DNA of 11,484 bases from JABJPM01 sp964596705. GTDB lineage: Archaea > Nanobdellota > Nanobdellia > SCGC-AAA011-G17 > PNOQ01. The notes below the pieces were generated by a model. That model worked only from the letters and a program-made list of their open reading frames with translations. It was not told the DNA's origin and did no database searches. A program made the translations under genes and the position numbers. Where the stretch lies: positions 1 to 11,484 of the forward strand of contig CAZQVG010000016.1 of assembly GCA_964596705.1 (NCBI GenBank), read 5' to 3'. Of the stretch, positions 1 through 6,971 are shown piece by piece. Within the stretch, counting starts at the first letter, position 1. Every line of letters begins with the position of its first letter.

Positions 1-2
1 GT

Positions 3-503
3 ATAGATGAAGAAAATTTTGAAAAATTAGATTTTGTTAATATTGGGGGAGGAATTCCTGCGCAATATAAAAATTTCAGAAAAGAAGTTATTGATTATAT
101 TTTTAATAGAATAAGAGAGTTAAAAGAGTTTTTGAACGATAAAGGAATAAAAATGATCATTGAGCCAGGAAGATTTATTGCTGCTCCTTCTGTTAAATTA
201 GTTTGTGAAGTAATAAACGTGTATGACAATAATATAATTGTTAATGCTTCTGTGTATAATAGTGCAATGGATACTTTTGTGGCACATATAAGGTTATTGG
301 TAGAAGGAGAGTTAGAAAATGGAAAAGAGAGATATACAATAAAAGGATTTACTCCAGATTCTTTAGATATTTTTAGGTATTCTGTTTATTTGAAAGAAAA
401 GCCTAAGGTTGGAGATAAAATTGTATTTTTGAATGCTGGGGCTTATAATTATTCAAGTAATTATTTTAATCTAGATAAAGTTGAGACAGAGGTAGTTGAT
501 TAA
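3..503 (+). CDS. Fold-type III PLP-dependent decarboxylase (ODC/DAPDC-like), C-terminal part
   Basis: Partial gene: the frame is open from base 3 and its start lies upstream of the window. It belongs to the ornithine/diaminopimelate/carboxynorspermidine decarboxylase superfamily, PLP enzymes with an alanine-racemase-like barrel and a C-terminal beta domain. Visible landmarks, in order, are the Gly-rich phosphate-binding segment NIGGGIP (about bases 48-68), the EPGR motif (about 159-170), the C-terminal motif GFTPDSLDIF (345-374) that aligns with the GPTCDSLD-type motif, and GAY (about 438-446), which holds the PLP-contacting Tyr. The lysine that binds PLP would be upstream and is not seen. 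The usual active-site Cys of the C-terminal motif is Pro here (codon 354-356), while both nearby Asp residues are kept. The substrate cannot be told; a polyamine or lysine/ornithine-type decarboxylase is likeliest. The fold is fairly sure, the activity is not. Confidence 0.82.
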   Translation: MDEENFEKLDFVNIGGGIPAQYKNFRKEVIDYIFNRIRELKEFLNDKGIKMIIEPGRFIAAPSVKLVCEVINVYDNNIIVNASVYNSAMDTFVAHIRLLVEGELENGKERYTIKGFTPDSLDIFRYSVYLKEKPKVGDKIVFLNAGAYNYSSNYFNLDKVETEVVD

Positions 504-528
504 ATCATTTATACTTAATTTCTTAACT

Positions 529-540
529 TTTTTAAATTTT
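529..540 (+). promoter_or_regulatory. TATA-like box for the 558 gene
   Basis: TTTAAATTTT-type AT box centred about 25 nt before the ATG at 558. This is the archaeal leaderless geometry, and no Shine-Dalgarno sequence is seen before that ATG. The region is generally AT-rich, so confidence is moderate. Confidence 0.4.
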
Positions 541-557
541 GTTTTATTTCCAATTTT

Positions 558-986
558 ATGGGATTATTGTCTAGAGAGTTTGAATGTATAAGAAAAAGGT
601 TAATTGAGTTAATCGGAAAGGAAGCAATTAGATTGGAGTATGTTGCGGACAATAATGTTTGGGATTGGCAAAATAAGAATTATAAGTTATTAAAGAGTAA
701 TGTTGCTCAAATTGAGAAAGATCTATTGTTGAAACTAAAAGAGTATGCAGGCAGTTTAAAACGTGTTGATGAAGATTTTAAGTTTGGCAGAATTTCAAGT
801 GAAAGGTTAGAACAAGTTGTTGAAAAACTAGACACGGAATCTGAAGAAGCAATATTTGAATATTTGATATTAGTTTATGGGGCAGTATATGACTGTATGG
901 GACCGATTGCTGCTTGGAATTTAGTTAGGGAGAGTAAATTTGAAAGCCATATAATGCATGGAAGGAACCCATATAAAGTTTTATAA
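558..986 (+). CDS. Hypothetical protein, 142 aa, helical, conserved function unknown
   Basis: I do not recognise this protein. It encodes 142 residues with no signal peptide, membrane segment or clear catalytic motif. The composition (many Glu/Lys/Leu, heptad-like spacing around residues 40-95) suggests an all-helical soluble protein. The last third has a more hydrophobic stretch (about residues 98-125, containing one Cys and an aromatic-rich run) that may be a core helix, and the C-terminus is basic and His-containing. The ATG at 558 is chosen because a TATA-like box sits about 25 nt upstream. Its stop codon lies inside the gatE TATA box. Base composition matches the neighbours, so the ORF is probably real, but no function can be assigned. 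Confidence 0.6.
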   Translation: MGLLSREFECIRKRLIELIGKEAIRLEYVADNNVWDWQNKNYKLLKSNVAQIEKDLLLKLKEYAGSLKRVDEDFKFGRISSERLEQVVEKLDTESEEAIFEYLILVYGAVYDCMGPIAAWNLVRESKFESHIMHGRNPYKVL

Positions 987-988
987 AT
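979..988 (+). promoter_or_regulatory. TATA box of gatE, overlapping the upstream stop codon
   Basis: TTTTATAAAT centred about 26 nt before the gatE ATG (1009), the spacing expected when transcription starts at the A of the start codon. The box contains the TAA stop (984-986) of the preceding gene. A T-run (998-1004) lies between box and start. No ribosome binding site is present, which fits a leaderless mRNA. Confidence 0.6.
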
Positions 989-1008
989 CATTAACTCTTT
1001 TTTTAATT

Positions 1009-2398
1009 ATGGATTATGAAAAGTTAGGGTTTAAATGTGGATTGGAGATACATCAGCAACTAGAGACACACAAATTATTTTGTTCTTGTCCCAGTATTTT
1101 AAGGGATGATCCTCATGACATAATGTTCAAAAGAAGATTAAGAGCAGTTGCTGGGGAATCTGGTGAAGTGGATGTTGCTGCTGAAGAAGAAATGCTCAAA
1201 GATAAAGAGTTTATTTATGAAGGTTATTCAGACAGTACATGTAGTGTGGAATTTGATGAAGAACCTCCGCATGATGTTAATCAAGATGCCTTGAATATTG
1301 TGTTACAGATTTGTAAATTATTAAACTGTAAAATTGTTGATGAAGTTGAGGTTATGAGGAAAACTGTAGTAGATGGAAGCAATACTTCTGGATTTCAAAG
1401 AACTATGTTGGTTGGATATGATGGATATATTGAAAGTTCAAAAGGCAAAGTTGGAATAACAAGTGTTTGTTTAGAGGAGGATTCTGCAAGAAAGATAAAA
1501 GAATTGAAGAATAGTGTTGTTTATAGGGTAGATAGGTTGGGAATTCCTTTAGTTGAGATTGCTACTAGTCCAGATATAAAAGATCCAGGGCATTGTAAAG
1601 AAGTTGCTGAAAAACTAGGAATGATCTTAAGAAGTACAGGCAGAGTAAAGAGGGGTATTGGAGTTATAAGGCAAGATGTTAATGTTTCTATAAAAAACGG
1701 TGCAAGAGTTGAGATTAAAGGTTTTCAGGATTTAAGAAGTATGCCTAAGATAATTGAAAATGAGGTTAAAAGGCAGATGAAAGGGAAAGTGAAAAACGAA
1801 GTAAGGAAAGCGAATCCTGATGGAACTACAACTTTTATGAGAAGTATGCCCGGTGCTGCTAGAATGTATCCGGAGACAGATGTAAAACCAGTTGTTATTA
1901 GTAAGGATATGCTTGAAAAAATTGAGATTCCTGAGTTGATTGATGAGAAAGTTTTAAGGCATGAAAAAATGGGATTGAGTAGTGAATTGGCTAGAAGTTT
2001 AGTTAAGTCTGGATTTAATTTAGAGGATTATAATTATAAATTAGATAAAAAATTAATTGCAAATGTTTTAGTTGAGGTTCCAAAAGATTTGAAAGCTAGG
2101 TATAAGATATGGTATAAATTTAAAGATGAAGATTATAGGTTTGTTTTAGAAGCTTTAGAAGCAAATAAAATAACAAAAGATTCTGTTGTTGAGATTATGT
2201 TAGAGATTAGTAAGGGGGAGAAAGTTGATTTAAGCAAATATAAACCAGTTGATTCCAGTGTTTTAGAAAAAGAGATTGAGAAAATTGTTAAAGATAATAA
2301 GGGGTTGACTATGGGTGCGTTGATGGGAATGGTTATGAAAAAGTTTGGCGGGAAAGTAGATGGTAAAACTGCATCTGAGATAATTAGGAAGTATTTGT
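1009..2398 (+). CDS. gatE: Glu-tRNA(Gln) amidotransferase subunit E, GAD-less form, 3' end in gap
   Basis: GatE with GatD forms the archaeal amidotransferase that converts Glu-tRNA(Gln) to Gln-tRNA(Gln); GatE phosphorylates the tRNA-bound Glu and uses ammonia from GatD. The ATG at 1009 is chosen because it starts directly at MDYEKLGFKCGLEIHQQLE, the family N-terminus, and sits one TATA spacing downstream of 979-988; the frame opens earlier but those residues are not family-like. Seen: EIHQQL near residue 13, the GatE-type HDVNQDAL, VEIKG near 234-238, and the PGAARMYPETD segment just after 280. The C-terminal YqeY-like tail with GALMGMVMKKFGG follows, and the last readable residues (463) look close to the natural end. 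Between the helix ending near residue 256 and NPDGTT (269-274) there are only about a dozen residues, where usual GatE carries an AspRS-like GAD insertion of more than 100. No gatD is in the window. Confidence 0.95.
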
Positions 2399-2498
2399 NN
2401 NNNNNNNNNNNNNNNNNNNNNNNNNNNNNNNNNNNNNNNNNNNNNNNNNNNNNNNNNNNNNNNNNNNNNNNNNNNNNNNNNNNNNNNNNNNNNNNNNN
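2399..2498. other. Assembly gap (100 N)
   Basis: Exactly 100 consecutive N, a conventional placeholder for a gap of unknown length. It cuts the 3' ends of two convergent genes, gatE and the TldE-like gene. The latter still lacks roughly 100 residues by comparison with PmbA, so the true gap should be at least about 300 bases. A terminator or other small element could be hidden here. Confidence 0.97.
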
Positions 2499-3460
2499 GG
2501 TGCTATAATACCTGCGTTTCCTGTTGATTTTGTGTTATAACGTTTTGCTGTAGAATAATTATGTAAATATGTTTTGAATATTCCATCCTTTACTATTTCT
2601 GTTCTTTGGGTTGGGTGACCTTCATCATCAAAACTTATTGAGCTTACACCATTTTCTAAAGTTCCATCATCTATTAAATCGAAATTTCCTAGTTTTTTAT
2701 TTAATTTATTTGCAAAAAAAGACATTCCAGACTCCACATGAAATATGGATGCTGCTTCGCCAATATTATCTAGTATTGGAGCAAAAGCTAAAGGGGAAAA
2801 AACTATGTTATATTTTCCAGGTTTTCCTTGTTCTGGATTTAATGAAAGCTTTGCAATTTCTCCAGCTTTTCTTCCTGTTTTCTCGGGATCAAATTTTGAT
2901 AATACTCTGGAAGTTGCTGTTTTATGGCCAGATGCTTCTTCTGTTTTGAATGCCCTTAAAGAAAGATATAATGAAGACAGTTTTTCGGATTTTTGTATTC
3001 CTGTTGAGGTTAATATTGAAATATCTGCTGTTGATTTATGGAACGTTCCAGATGTCCGCTCTGCATTTTCTAATGCTGCATTTATTGCAGATCCTACAAC
3101 ATCTACATCGTCTAAATCATAAATTTTTTTATCAAAAAGATTTTTTATATTTGGATATTTGAATTTGTTTTCCGGGATTCCTAGGTAGTTTTTATTTGGA
3201 GATGCAGTTTTTATGAAGCTTTTTATTTTTTGTATTGTTTTTCTAATTGAAGCATCATCAAATTCTTTTATTGTTGTTGAGACAAGTTTTTTATCCTTTG
3301 CAACAAAAACATCAATTAGAGTTGTGGATTCTAATCCGGTTTTTGCTATCTTATTATTGACAAACTTAATCATTGATTCATCTGCAGAAATCTTTTGAAG
3401 AATGATATCTTGGATTCCTTCTTTTAATAGTTGTTTTTGTATTTTTTCAAGGGTTTGCAT
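2499..3460 (-). CDS. tldE: TldE/PmbA-like (TldD/PmbA family) protein, 3' end in gap
   Basis: TldD/TldE (PmbA) form a heteromeric metalloprotease that degrades unfolded or leader peptides; TldD carries the zinc HExxxH site and TldE is the non-catalytic partner. The 320 readable residues cover the N-terminal domain (about 1-190) and much of the C-terminal domain, including the PmbA-type GHPTQRTEIVKDG segment and the STGNAG motif at the gap edge. The region where TldD has HExxxH (about residues 230-255) reads IGEAASIFHVESG with no such motif, so this is a TldE-type member. E. coli PmbA has about 100 more residues after STGxAG; these should lie in the gap. The ATG at 3460 has a TATA-like box about 27 nt upstream. 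The gene follows the nuclease gene by 25 nt. No TldD partner is visible. Confidence 0.9.
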
Positions 3461-3482
3461 TTTATTATTATTTATTGGAATG

Positions 3483-3491
3483 TTTTTAAAG
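3483..3491 (-). promoter_or_regulatory. TATA-like box for the TldE-like gene
   Basis: On the minus strand CTTTAAAAA is centred about 27 nt before the ATG at 3460 and overlaps the stop codon of the nuclease gene. It may allow leaderless transcription of the TldE-like gene apart from the nuclease gene. Weak, because the whole spacer is AT-rich. Confidence 0.35.
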
Positions 3492-4313
3492 ATTTTGATT
3501 CAAAAAATCATTTATTGTTTTTTGACCAAAACAAATGTCATAGAAATCACAAAACTTGCACAATGGGCCAGGATTCATTGGATAGTCCTCAATATCTTCA
3601 GATATTGTTTTTTTCTGTATTAATTCACATTCTCTTTTTGCGAATTCTATTAATTCTTGATCTACTTCAAGATAATGCGGTTTGTGTCTAAGAAAATCTA
3701 TTCCAACCAAATGGGGTTTTTTTCCGTATTTTTCTTCATACAATAATGCGTAAATTGCTAGTTGTAATCTGTATTCTTCGGTTAGTTTTTCTCTGGCAGA
3801 GGTTTTATAATCCATTAAACTTACCTTGCCATCTATTTCATGAATCGCATCTATAAATCCATGAACTTGATGTTTCTCTGACATGAAATGTACTTCTGTT
3901 AAAGGTTTTATTGTATTGAATGCTTCATTTAATCCGTATATAGATACTCTTGGTTTTAGTGTTTTTAAGAAATTGTTATACCAATTGTTTAGCATGGATA
4001 GAGTTTCTTCATAATAGAATTTTAGTTGGTCTTCTGTGAGTTCTATCTTTTTTAATTCTTCTTGGTTTTCGTTCCATTTTTGTTTGAATAAATTGATTAG
4101 TATTACCTTTAATTCAAACTCATAATGTTTAGAGTCTATATTTGAGATATCTACTTTAAAGAAGTCTTCTAGAGCAGAATGAACTATCTTTCCACGTTGT
4201 AAATGGATTGAAGGTATTTTTTTCTCTAATTTCAATACGTATTGATAATAATATTTTCTAGGACATTGCTTGTAAGTATTTATCGAACTTGGACTTTGAA
4301 CTCTTGGCGCCAT
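3486..4313 (-). CDS. RecB/Cas4-like PD-(D/E)XK nuclease with predicted Fe-S cluster
   Basis: A 275-residue single-domain nuclease of the PD-(D/E)XK superfamily, RecB/AddB/Cas4 group. Seen: the N-terminal PSSINTYKQCPRKYYY box with C17; motif I His45 (RGKIVHSALE); the metal-binding GFID with D155; the catalytic D168-Y-K170 (MDYKTS); and QLAIY (Q184, Y188). Three C-terminal cysteines (C252, C255, C261) combine with C17 in the pattern that binds a 4Fe-4S cluster in AddB and Cas4. All catalytic motifs look intact. It probably works in DNA repair or end-processing in the cytoplasm. There is no helicase domain and there are no cas genes or repeats nearby, so it stands alone like many archaeal RecB-type nucleases. 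The ATG at 4313 has a TATA-like box about 27 nt upstream. Confidence 0.88.
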   Translation of the reverse strand: MAPRVQSPSSINTYKQCPRKYYYQYVLKLEKKIPSIHLQRGKIVHSALEDFFKVDISNIDSKHYEFELKVILINLFKQKWNENQEELKKIELTEDQLKFYYEETLSMLNNWYNNFLKTLKPRVSIYGLNEAFNTIKPLTEVHFMSEKHQVHGFIDAIHEIDGKVSLMDYKTSAREKLTEEYRLQLAIYALLYEEKYGKKPHLVGIDFLRHKPHYLEVDQELIEFAKRECELIQKKTISEDIEDYPMNPGPLCKFCDFYDICFGQKTINDFLNQNL

Positions 4314-4335
4314 TTAATTTTTGAAAATAAGTTAT

Positions 4336-4346
4336 ATTTTAAATAT
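4336..4346 (-). promoter_or_regulatory. TATA-like box for the nuclease gene
   Basis: On the minus strand a TATTTAAAATA-type box is centred about 27 nt before the ATG at 4313. No ribosome binding site precedes that ATG, fitting leaderless expression. Confidence 0.45.
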
Positions 4347-4423
4347 TATCCTAGTGGAGTATATATTAAAGAAAGAAAGTTTTTTAAAGAGAAGAACCAA
4401 TTTTTAATTAAATTAATTTTCAA

Positions 4424-4430
4424 GAGGTGG
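4424..4430 (+). promoter_or_regulatory. Ribosome binding site of the first small membrane protein
   Basis: GAGGTGG, complementary to the archaeal 16S tail, lies 4 nt before the ATG at 4435. It shows that this gene, unlike most gene starts in the window, is translated from an mRNA with a leader. A TATA-like ATATATTAAA at about 4361-4370 could be its promoter, giving a leader of roughly 40 nt. Confidence 0.7.
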
Positions 4431-4434
4431 TATA

Positions 4435-4683
4435 ATGGCTAAAAAGAAAACAGCAAAAAGAAAAAGATCTTCTACTAGAAAATCTGTTGCTAAAACCAAA
4501 GTTGCTCCACAACCAAGTGGAATGAAAGCAAATACTCGGGCAAGTTTGATTTTTGCAGGAATTGTTTCATTGATTTTAGGTTGGATACTTTGGGTTGAAA
4601 TATTGAATTTGGAGCAAGTGTTTGCTATATTGTTGTTTATCGCAGGTGCAATAAAAGTCCTATGGGGAATCTTTGCGAGGTGA
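4435..4683 (+). CDS. Small two-TM membrane protein, basic N-terminus (paralogue 1)
   Basis: An 82-residue protein with no family I can name. Residues 1-34 are strongly basic (many Lys/Arg, with Ser/Thr/Pro) and should be cytosolic. Two hydrophobic segments follow, about 36-55 and 58-80, separated by the short acidic turn EILNLEQ, giving a hairpin. The segment GIVSLILGWILW matches GIISILLGLILW in the next gene, so the two are tandem paralogues. Its stop TGA (4681-4683) is part of the next gene's ribosome binding site, implying translational coupling. The basic tail could contact nucleic acid, ribosomes or lipid head groups, but that is a guess. The start is supported by the ribosome binding site at 4424. 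Confidence 0.8.
   Translation: MAKKKTAKRKRSSTRKSVAKTKVAPQPSGMKANTRASLIFAGIVSLILGWILWVEILNLEQVFAILLFIAGAIKVLWGIFAR
4677..4683 (+). promoter_or_regulatory. Ribosome binding site overlapping the upstream stop
   Basis: GAGGTGA, a perfect match to the archaeal anti-SD complement, ends on the TGA stop of the first small membrane protein and lies 4 nt before the ATG at 4688. It decides the start of the second gene: the in-frame ATG at 4673 lies upstream of it and is not used. Confidence 0.8.
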
Positions 4684-4687
4684 TAGT

Positions 4688-4876
4688 ATGGCTAAGAAAA
4701 AAACAGAGCAAAAAAACTGTTGCTGTGTTAACATGAACAATCACATGTTTGGCGGGATCATATCGATCTTGCTTGGATTAATCTTGTGGTTTGGATATTT
4801 AGATTTAACACAAGTAATATCCTTAGTTTTGGTTTTAGTTGGATTAAATAGGTTGTATCAGAAAACAACTTGTTAA
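4688..4876 (+). CDS. Small two-TM membrane protein with Cys triplet (paralogue 2)
   Basis: A 62-residue paralogue of the preceding gene. The N-terminus MAKKKTEQKN is basic but much shorter than in paralogue 1 and is followed by three consecutive cysteines (C11-C13); a fourth Cys is the last residue (C62). Two hydrophobic segments, about 22-40 and 42-56, form a hairpin with the acidic-polar turn YLDLTQ, equivalent to ILNLEQ in paralogue 1. The cysteines sit on the side predicted to be cytosolic and could bind metal or be lipidated; paralogue 1 lacks them. The start at 4688 is chosen by the perfect ribosome binding site 4 nt upstream. Function unknown. Confidence 0.78.
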   Translation: MAKKKTEQKNCCCVNMNNHMFGGIISILLGLILWFGYLDLTQVISLVLVLVGLNRLYQKTTC

Positions 4877-4889
4877 TTTTTTCTTTTTT
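4877..4889 (+). terminator. T-rich terminator after the small membrane protein pair
   Basis: The 11 nt between the TAA of paralogue 2 and the convergent permease stop are almost all T on the plus strand (six T, one C, then more T). An oligo-T run in the non-template strand is the usual intrinsic termination signal in archaea. No hairpin is seen. Confidence 0.5.
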
Positions 4890-6093
4890 ATTCATACCTT
4901 AATGCTTTTACTGGTTTTAATTTAGCAGCTTGTCTTGCAGGCATTACACCAGATACAGCCCCTGTTATAAAAGAGAATAATAAAGCTCCGCCAATTAGTA
5001 AAGGCGAGATACTTGCTTTTAATAATCCAGTGCCTAATGCTTTTAATGCAATTAGTTCTACACTTTTTGCTATTCCTATGCCGATTAAGACACCTATTGC
5101 GCCCCCGACAAATCCTAGAAATCCAGATTCAATTAAAAAGATTAACATTATGTCTGAATTTTTAGCCCCAATTGCTTTCATTGTTCCGATATCTTTTGTT
5201 CTTTCCAATACAGAGGTGTACATTGTATTCATTATTCCAACTCCACCAACTAATAAAGAAATTGCTGCAATACCAACTAAAACTGCAGAAACTATGCCAA
5301 AGATATTACCAAATGTTTCAAGAAGTTCATCAGCGGTTTGGACTATAAAAGTTTCTTGACCTTCCTTTTCATTTCTAATTTTTCTTAGTTCCCTTTTTAT
5401 TTCTTCTGCTAATTCTATTGGATCTTTATCTTTTTCTGCAAGAACTATTATCTCACTTTCTTCATCGCCAGTATTGAATAAATCTCGCACAACTTCCTTA
5501 GGAATTGTTACAGAATCGTCGTCAAAAGGATTCCCAACTTTTTTCGAGATGCCCACTACTTTAAAGGATTGTCCGTTGATTGTTATTTTATCTCTTACAT
5601 CTAATGGTTTTGACCATAAATTGCCAAACGCATGATTGTTTCCGACAACTGCTTTATATTTATCATTTACATTTAGCTCTCTGCCTTTATCTAGTTTAAT
5701 AACATCACCAAATAGATAAGCTTTCTCAGGATCCACCCCAAATATAAAAACAACTTCTGTTTCTCCACGATATTCAACTTGCCCGGTCTTCATTAAAAAA
5801 CCTGCTGCATCCTTTACCCCGTTTAAGTTTTTTATTTTTTCAAGTTGCGAAGTGGTTAGCATAACTGATTCTGCAGCAGTTCCAGGAGGACCTAAAGATT
5901 TTGCTTTTATTATTATTTTATCGCTGCCTAAATCTTGGAATTGTTCTGCTATTGAATCTTGTAACCCTTGACCGATTGAAATTAAACTAACTACTGCTGC
6001 TATACCTATGAAGATCCCTAGCATTGTAAGCCAGGATCTCATCTTTCTTTGTTTTATTCCATTTATTGCAAAGATAAAATAATCTAAAATCAT
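4888..6093 (-). CDS. MacB/FtsX-type ABC transporter permease
   Basis: A 401-residue permease of the MacB/LolC/FtsX superfamily. Seen: the N-terminal amphipathic stretch and first TM (about 18-42, RSWLTMLGIFIGIAAVV), a large extracytoplasmic MacB-like core domain (about 43-265), then three TM segments (about 268-292, 318-345, 362-386). After the second TM comes the coupling segment ERTKDIGTMKAIGA, which contacts the ATPase, and the protein ends with PARQAAKLKPVKALRYE, the classic family C-terminus. Length and topology are those of a full MacB-type half permease; it would act as a homodimer with the ATPase encoded upstream. Its ATG overlaps the stop of the preceding gene in ATGA (6090-6093), so the two are translationally coupled. 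The substrate is unknown; in this family peptides, lipoproteins or mechanical force transfer are typical. Confidence 0.95.
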   Translation of the reverse strand: MILDYFIFAINGIKQRKMRSWLTMLGIFIGIAAVVSLISIGQGLQDSIAEQFQDLGSDKIIIKAKSLGPPGTAAESVMLTTSQLEKIKNLNGVKDAAGFLMKTGQVEYRGETEVVFIFGVDPEKAYLFGDVIKLDKGRELNVNDKYKAVVGNNHAFGNLWSKPLDVRDKITINGQSFKVVGISKKVGNPFDDDSVTIPKEVVRDLFNTGDEESEIIVLAEKDKDPIELAEEIKRELRKIRNEKEGQETFIVQTADELLETFGNIFGIVSAVLVGIAAISLLVGGVGIMNTMYTSVLERTKDIGTMKAIGAKNSDIMLIFLIESGFLGFVGGAIGVLIGIGIAKSVELIALKALGTGLLKASISPLLIGGALLFSFITGAVSGVMPARQAAKLKPVKALRYE

Positions 6094-6971
6094 CTTTTTC
6101 GTTTTTTGATTTTCCTATAAATTATGAACAATACAAGAATCAATACAATTATCCCAATTATCTTTGAAGTGTTGTTTTTTTGGATTAAGCCAAGATTTAT
6201 TGCTTCTTGCTCTGTGTAAAGTTTTATGTGTGCGTTTTGAGACTCTTGTTTATGATTGTTTAAACCATCTCTGTAATCTAGATTTATTGTAATCGGCAAG
6301 TTTTTTGGAATGTTATTTTTTAATAATATCTCAAATTCGGCTATATCATAATCGTCTGAATCTAGATTCCCGATATAAACCTCGTTACTGGAAATTGTAT
6401 CAAAGAAATTTGAATCTGCTAAACCTAAAGTCAAGAATTGTACATCTGAAATTCCTTGATTTATTATTTTAACTTTGATTTTTGCTTTATTTCCAATTAT
6501 AAAATCTGGTTCTTCTATTGTTGCTTTTAATGTAGGTTGTGAATTTATTGTTATGCTAATAACGTCTTGCTCTTGTTTCGGAACTAATGACGTTACTGTG
6601 GTGCCATTTATTTCGTATGTCTCTTCTTGCTCATACTCTATTAGAATTGGAATTTTATAAATACCAGATTTTGCATCAGGTAAAACAATTATATCAAACT
6701 CTACATCCTCTTTATCATCTTCTCGTAGTTTGTCTATTGTAGCAGTACTTGATCCTGCTGGCGAGATTGGTAAATCTGGCGAGCTAAAGTCTAGCTTTAT
6801 AATTATGTTTTCTAAGTCTTGTTCTCTTGAATTTTCAATCTTTAAGTTTATTGTTGCTCTATTTCCAGGCTCAACAATCGTTGGCGTTATCTCAACATAT
6901 TTAACATTTAATGCGAATGCATTTGGCAACAATAACAAAATTAATGCTAATGCAAAAATTATTTTTTTCAT
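6090..6971 (-). CDS. Secreted, membrane-anchored CARDB/NEW3-like (COG1361-type) accessory protein
   Basis: 293 residues. An N-terminal signal peptide (KK, then a Leu-rich core, AFA cleavage region near residue 20) and a C-terminal TM at about 271-287 followed by a basic stop-transfer tail (YRKIKKRKR) make it an outward-facing single-pass protein. The exterior part looks like two beta-sandwich repeats, about 21-135 and 150-255. Each has the pattern of CARDB/NEW3 or S-layer-related domains: PGNRATINLKIEN in the first and IGNKAKIKVKIINQG in the second. It sits between ATPase and permease genes with 4-nt overlaps on both sides, so it is very likely part of the transporter, in the place where bacteria have the MacA adaptor. 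Roles such as substrate capture or anchoring to the cell surface layer are inference. Confidence 0.85.
   Translation of the reverse strand: MKKIIFALALILLLLPNAFALNVKYVEITPTIVEPGNRATINLKIENSREQDLENIIIKLDFSSPDLPISPAGSSTATIDKLREDDKEDVEFDIIVLPDAKSGIYKIPILIEYEQEETYEINGTTVTSLVPKQEQDVISITINSQPTLKATIEEPDFIIGNKAKIKVKIINQGISDVQFLTLGLADSNFFDTISSNEVYIGNLDSDDYDIAEFEILLKNNIPKNLPITINLDYRDGLNNHKQESQNAHIKLYTEQEAINLGLIQKNNTSKIIGIIVLILVLFIIYRKIKKRKR

Noticed and set aside
958..1008. Upstream extension of gatE from the ATG at 958
   Set aside because: The extra residues are not GatE-like, overlap the previous gene, and the ATG at 1009 has ideal TATA spacing.
2399..2508. Reading frames of gatE and the TldE-like gene continued through the N run
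   Set aside because: Frame across an unknown-length gap is meaningless; both genes are reported only up to the gap.
2611..3162. Plus-strand open frames opposite the TldE-like gene
   Set aside because: Low-complexity antisense shadows of a clearly recognised family member; no start signals.
3486..4313. Cas4 and a CRISPR locus
   Set aside because: The nuclease has Cas4/AddB-like cysteines, but no other cas gene or repeat array is present; a stand-alone RecB-type nuclease is the safer call.
5030..5359. 109-codon plus-strand frame opposite the ABC permease
   Set aside because: Antisense of a conserved permease region, Pro/Ile-rich product, no ribosome binding site or promoter.
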